Shown here in pieces: positions 61,777 through 64,000 of a DNA stretch of 64,000 nt. The DNA is from Nonomuraea endophytica (GTDB taxonomy: Bacteria; Actinomycetota; Actinomycetes; Streptosporangiales; Streptosporangiaceae), in contig NZ_JACHIN010000004.1 in NCBI RefSeq assembly GCF_014203235.1, positions 466,719-530,718 on the forward strand, given 5' to 3'. Made by a program: the position numbers and the translations under genes. A model generated the notes under the pieces. The model was not told where the DNA came from, made no database searches, and saw nothing but the letters and a program-made list of their open reading frames with translations. The stretch's first letter is position 1. Each line of letters opens with the position of its first letter.

Positions 61777-62590
61777 GATCGTCGGCGTCTACGGCACCAC
61801 GCACAACCCGCTGCTGTGGCGGGCGCGGGGCGACGACCTGGCCGCCACGCGCGCGGGTTTCGAGCGTTTGCGGGTACGGCTGGCGGCCGCCCGGCCGGAT
61901 GCCGTGGTCGTGGTGGCGACCGACCACCTGACGCAGTGGTTCTACGACACGATGCCCGCCTTCCTGGTGGGCAAGGCGCCTCTGGTGCCTGCGACGTTCT
62001 GGAACGAGGAGCGGGAGTTCGGCCTGCCGTACCGGGAACTGCGGGGGGACGCGGAGCTGGGACGGGAGCTGCTGGGCGGCGGGATCGAGCGCGGGGTGGA
62101 CTTCGCCGCCTCCGACGCCTTCCGCGCCGACCACAGCGTGCTGCTGCCGCTGCTTTACCTGACGCCGGAGCTGGAGGTGCCTGTGGTGCCGGTGTTCACC
62201 AACTGCATGGCGCCGCCGCTGCCGTCCGCGGCCCGGTTCTTCCGGGTGGGCGAGGTGCTGCGGGAGGCGCTTGAGGACTCGCCGGTCGAGCGGCGGGTGG
62301 CGGTGATCGCCAGCGGGCACCTGGCCACGGAGGTAGGCGGGCCCCGGCACTTCGCGGGCTCGCCGTCGCGGGCGTTCGACGAGCGGGCGGTGGAGTGGGT
62401 GGCCTCGGGCGACGTGGACGGGGCGCTGGGCGAGCTGACCTACAAGCGGCTGACGGAGGCGGGGAACGTGTCGCACCAGTTCCTGAACTTCCTGGTCGCG
62501 ATGGGGGTGGCCGGAGGGAAGCCGGCGTTGTCCGCCGAGGGGGCCGTCTCGCGGTTCGCCACCTCGCCGTTCTTCGAGTGGGCGCCATGA
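61769..62590 (+). CDS. Class III extradiol dioxygenase, LigB-type catalytic subunit
   Basis: This 273-residue protein starts with TTG 61769, overlapping the amidohydrolase stop by 8 bp. It shows the LigB layout: His12 in YGTTHNPLL and His53 in VVVATDHLTQWF as iron ligands, DFAASDAFRADHSVLLPLLYL, and the catalytic His in VIASGHLATEVGGP. The Glu ligand is probably in the NVSHQFLNFLVAMG region. It opens a catechol-like ring next to the hydroxyls. It pairs with the small LigA gene downstream. Confidence 0.9.
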   Translation: MAEIVGVYGTTHNPLLWRARGDDLAATRAGFERLRVRLAAARPDAVVVVATDHLTQWFYDTMPAFLVGKAPLVPATFWNEEREFGLPYRELRGDAELGRELLGGGIERGVDFAASDAFRADHSVLLPLLYLTPELEVPVVPVFTNCMAPPLPSAARFFRVGEVLREALEDSPVERRVAVIASGHLATEVGGPRHFAGSPSRAFDERAVEWVASGDVDGALGELTYKRLTEAGNVSHQFLNFLVAMGVAGGKPALSAEGAVSRFATSPFFEWAP

Positions 62591-62889
62591 GCCGTTACGG
62601 GGTCAACGCGTTCATGCGTGAGGTCAACATGTCGCCTGCCTGTTTGGCGGCGTATACGGGTGACCCGGCGGCGTACGCGCGGGACTGGGCAGGTGGCCCG
62701 CTGACCGAGCAGGAGCGTGCGGCGCTGGCCGAGCGGGACTACGGGGCGCTGTATGGGATGGGCGCCCATCCCTACTTGTTGTGGAGTTTCACGGAAGCGG
62801 TGTGGGTGCCGGAAATTTCACGACCTGAGCTGGTCGAGCGGTTTCGGCAGGCGGCCGCCGTGCATGGTTATCCCGATATTTCCACCTAA
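62587..62889 (+). CDS. LigA-type small subunit of the extradiol dioxygenase
   Basis: This 100-residue protein resembles LigA subunits: YGVNAFMREVNMSPACLAAY, DPAAYARDW, LTEQERAALAERDYGALYGMGAHPYLLWSF. It is shorter than protocatechuate 4,5-dioxygenase LigA. LigA contributes residues that close the active site of LigB. Gene order is B then A, opposite to classical ligAB. Its stop overlaps the AlkZ-like gene by 4 bp. Confidence 0.88.
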   Translation: MSRYGVNAFMREVNMSPACLAAYTGDPAAYARDWAGGPLTEQERAALAERDYGALYGMGAHPYLLWSFTEAVWVPEISRPELVERFRQAAAVHGYPDIST

Positions 62890-63824
62890 GCCAGGAACCG
62901 ACGGACATCCGCGATCTCGTCATCCAGCGACGGCAGCTCGCCGAACGGCTCAACCGTGACGGCGCTGCCCCTACGCGCCCAGGTCCCCCGGATCTGACCG
63001 TCCACCAGCACCGACGGGCGCAGGATGCCGCCGCCGGGAAAGACCTTGCGGGCGTGCTCCGGCGCCAGGATCGGATCGCGGGACTTCCACCCCATCAGCA
63101 ACTCATCGAACGCCGGAAGCAGCCTCACCATCAGCCCGGCCGTCTCCTCCGGGGCGGGTGCCGACGCGGCCTTCCACCCCTCACGAGCCTCACCCAGCGA
63201 CAACCCCGACCAGGCTGCCAGATCCTCAGGCTCGGCCGGGATGTGCGAGCGCCGATACCGAACAGCCAGTTCCCCCAGCGCCTTGCCCCGATCAGCCTCG
63301 AACACGACCGGCCCGCCCAGCCAGTCAGCAGCATGAACATACGTTGGCTTGCCACCACGCAACGGCCCGAGCACCGCAAGCCCATGTGCAGCGGCCAGCC
63401 CGACAAGGTGAACGATCCCCTGCCCAGCCGCCCGCCCACCCAGCCGCGCTTCCAGCTCGGCCTTGGTCAACGGCCCCTGCCCGAGGAGCGCCCCCTCGAT
63501 CAGCGGCAAGAGATCGTCGCCATGCACGCCCTCCTGGGACAGCCGCAGCAGCGACCCCGTCCGGCGGCTGGTCAGCGCGAGCAGCCACGCCAGGTCGTCA
63601 CGATGAACGTAGTGGAGCGTCCCGCGCGGCCCCCACGCCCGCACGATCTCGCGCCGCTCCACGGCCGCGTCGATCTCAGCCCGGGTGACGGTGGCGGACC
63701 GCGCCCGCAGAGCCAGCTGAGCAGCCCCCACATCCTGCGCCTGTACGGCCAGCAGATGCCGCACCATCTCCCCGGCACCCCGCCCGCCCGGCCGGTGAAT
63801 CAGCTGCGCTTCAACACTTCGCAC
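62886..63824 (-). CDS. AlkZ-like DNA glycosylase (HTH_42/winged-helix family)
   Basis: This 312-residue protein starts at GTG 63824 with GGGAG 9 nt upstream; the frame continues upstream only through the repeat. The family N-terminus has AGEMVRHLLAVQAQDVGAAQLALRAR, where Gln28 and Gln30 form the QxQ catalytic motif of AlkZ. VRAWGPRGTLHYVHRDDLAWLLAL, typical of these tandem winged-helix proteins, follows, then FDELLMGWKSRDP and VDGQIRGTWARRG. AlkZ unhooks interstrand cross-links or removes alkylated bases; homologues often protect producers of DNA-alkylating compounds. No such biosynthesis genes are in the window. Confidence 0.88.
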   Translation of the reverse strand: MRSVEAQLIHRPGGRGAGEMVRHLLAVQAQDVGAAQLALRARSATVTRAEIDAAVERREIVRAWGPRGTLHYVHRDDLAWLLALTSRRTGSLLRLSQEGVHGDDLLPLIEGALLGQGPLTKAELEARLGGRAAGQGIVHLVGLAAAHGLAVLGPLRGGKPTYVHAADWLGGPVVFEADRGKALGELAVRYRRSHIPAEPEDLAAWSGLSLGEAREGWKAASAPAPEETAGLMVRLLPAFDELLMGWKSRDPILAPEHARKVFPGGGILRPSVLVDGQIRGTWARRGSAVTVEPFGELPSLDDEIADVRRFLA

Positions 63825-63905
63825 CCCAAAATTCTCCCAGACCCCACCCCCTCGACGACCGCCCGGGAGCCACCCCTCGGAGGCGCCAGCTCGGAACGGC
63901 CACCA

Positions 63906-64000
63906 CGGAGGGACCAAGCCCGGAGGGACCAAGCCCGGAGGGACCAAGCCCGGAGGGACCAAGCCCGGAGGGACCAAGCCCGGAGGGACCAAGCCCGGAG
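63906..64000. repeat. 15-bp tandem repeat at the right edge
   Basis: Six exact copies of CGGAGGGACCAAGCC and the first five bases of a seventh run to the end of the window, so the array is longer. It lies upstream of the AlkZ-like gene (start 63824); a frame through it gives a (VPPGL)n peptide that I do not accept as coding. The rest of 63825-63905 shows no feature. Confidence 0.9.

Overview
The window is very GC-rich, densely packed DNA from a high-GC Gram-positive bacterium (Actinomycetota). Support comes from start/stop overlaps of the ATGA/GTGA type throughout, frequent GTG starts, LLM-class flavin/F420-type oxidoreductases, a mycothiol-dependent maleylpyruvate isomerase-fold protein, a Ser/Thr kinase with an extracellular domain, and many TetR/PadR/GntR/LuxR regulators. 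A filamentous actinomycete of the Streptosporangiales/Streptomyces kind is plausible, but the genus cannot be fixed from this sequence. No rRNA, tRNA, CRISPR array, insertion sequence or prophage module was seen.

0-5.2 kb: the 3' part of a protein-arginine deiminase gene, then a minus-strand operon (ATPase, RbsC-like permease, sugar-type binding lipoprotein, TetR regulator, P1/DmpA-type peptidase) led by a perfect 10+10 bp inverted repeat. 5.2-12 kb: an OmpR-type response regulator, histidine kinase, GT2-GtrA glycosyltransferase and GT39-like membrane glycosyltransferase in one operon, preceded by an FAD oxidoreductase. 12-14.4 kb: a tandem-repeat fibre-like protein with an adjacent zinc metalloprotease. 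14.6-18.7 kb: LysR with a divergent YeiH-type sulfate exporter, then pseudouridine catabolism (psuG-psuK). 18.7-24.3 kb: a large Pro/Gln-rich protein of unknown function, a large AAA-LuxR regulator and a GNAT acetyltransferase.

24.4-30.6 kb: a leucine/branched-acyl-CoA catabolic (liu-type) operon (acyl-CoA carboxylase beta and alpha, HMG-CoA lyase, acyl-CoA dehydrogenase) divergent from its probable TetR regulator. 30.8-37.2 kb: a PadR-DrrAB-type exporter operon, a gene for a heptad-repeat coiled-coil protein, then a second ABC exporter joined to a NarL-type two-component system. 37.2-49.4 kb: a secreted three-repeat protein, a fused alpha-beta 2-oxoacid dehydrogenase E1, a frameshifted patatin, an LLM-SCP2 fusion, a DinB/MDMPI-fold protein, CorA, SnoaL-like and amidohydrolase genes, an M50 protease, a Ser/Thr kinase and an IclR HTH-only protein.

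49.4-62.9 kb is the most coherent accessory region. A GntR regulator, MFS transporter, LLM oxidoreductase, hydantoinase/dihydroorotase-type amidohydrolase and alpha/beta hydrolase face a nine-gene, translationally coupled plus-strand operon: a NitT/TauT-type ABC importer with two permeases and a binding lipoprotein, an MDR-family reductase, a CaiB-type CoA transferase, an ACMSD/LigJ-like amidohydrolase, and LigB and LigA extradiol dioxygenase subunits. I read it as an uptake and ring-opening pathway for an aromatic, probably N-containing, compound. The substrate is not determined. Similar GntR-type sites lie before the regulator and in the divergent promoter region. The window ends with an AlkZ-like DNA glycosylase gene and a 15-bp tandem repeat that runs off the edge.
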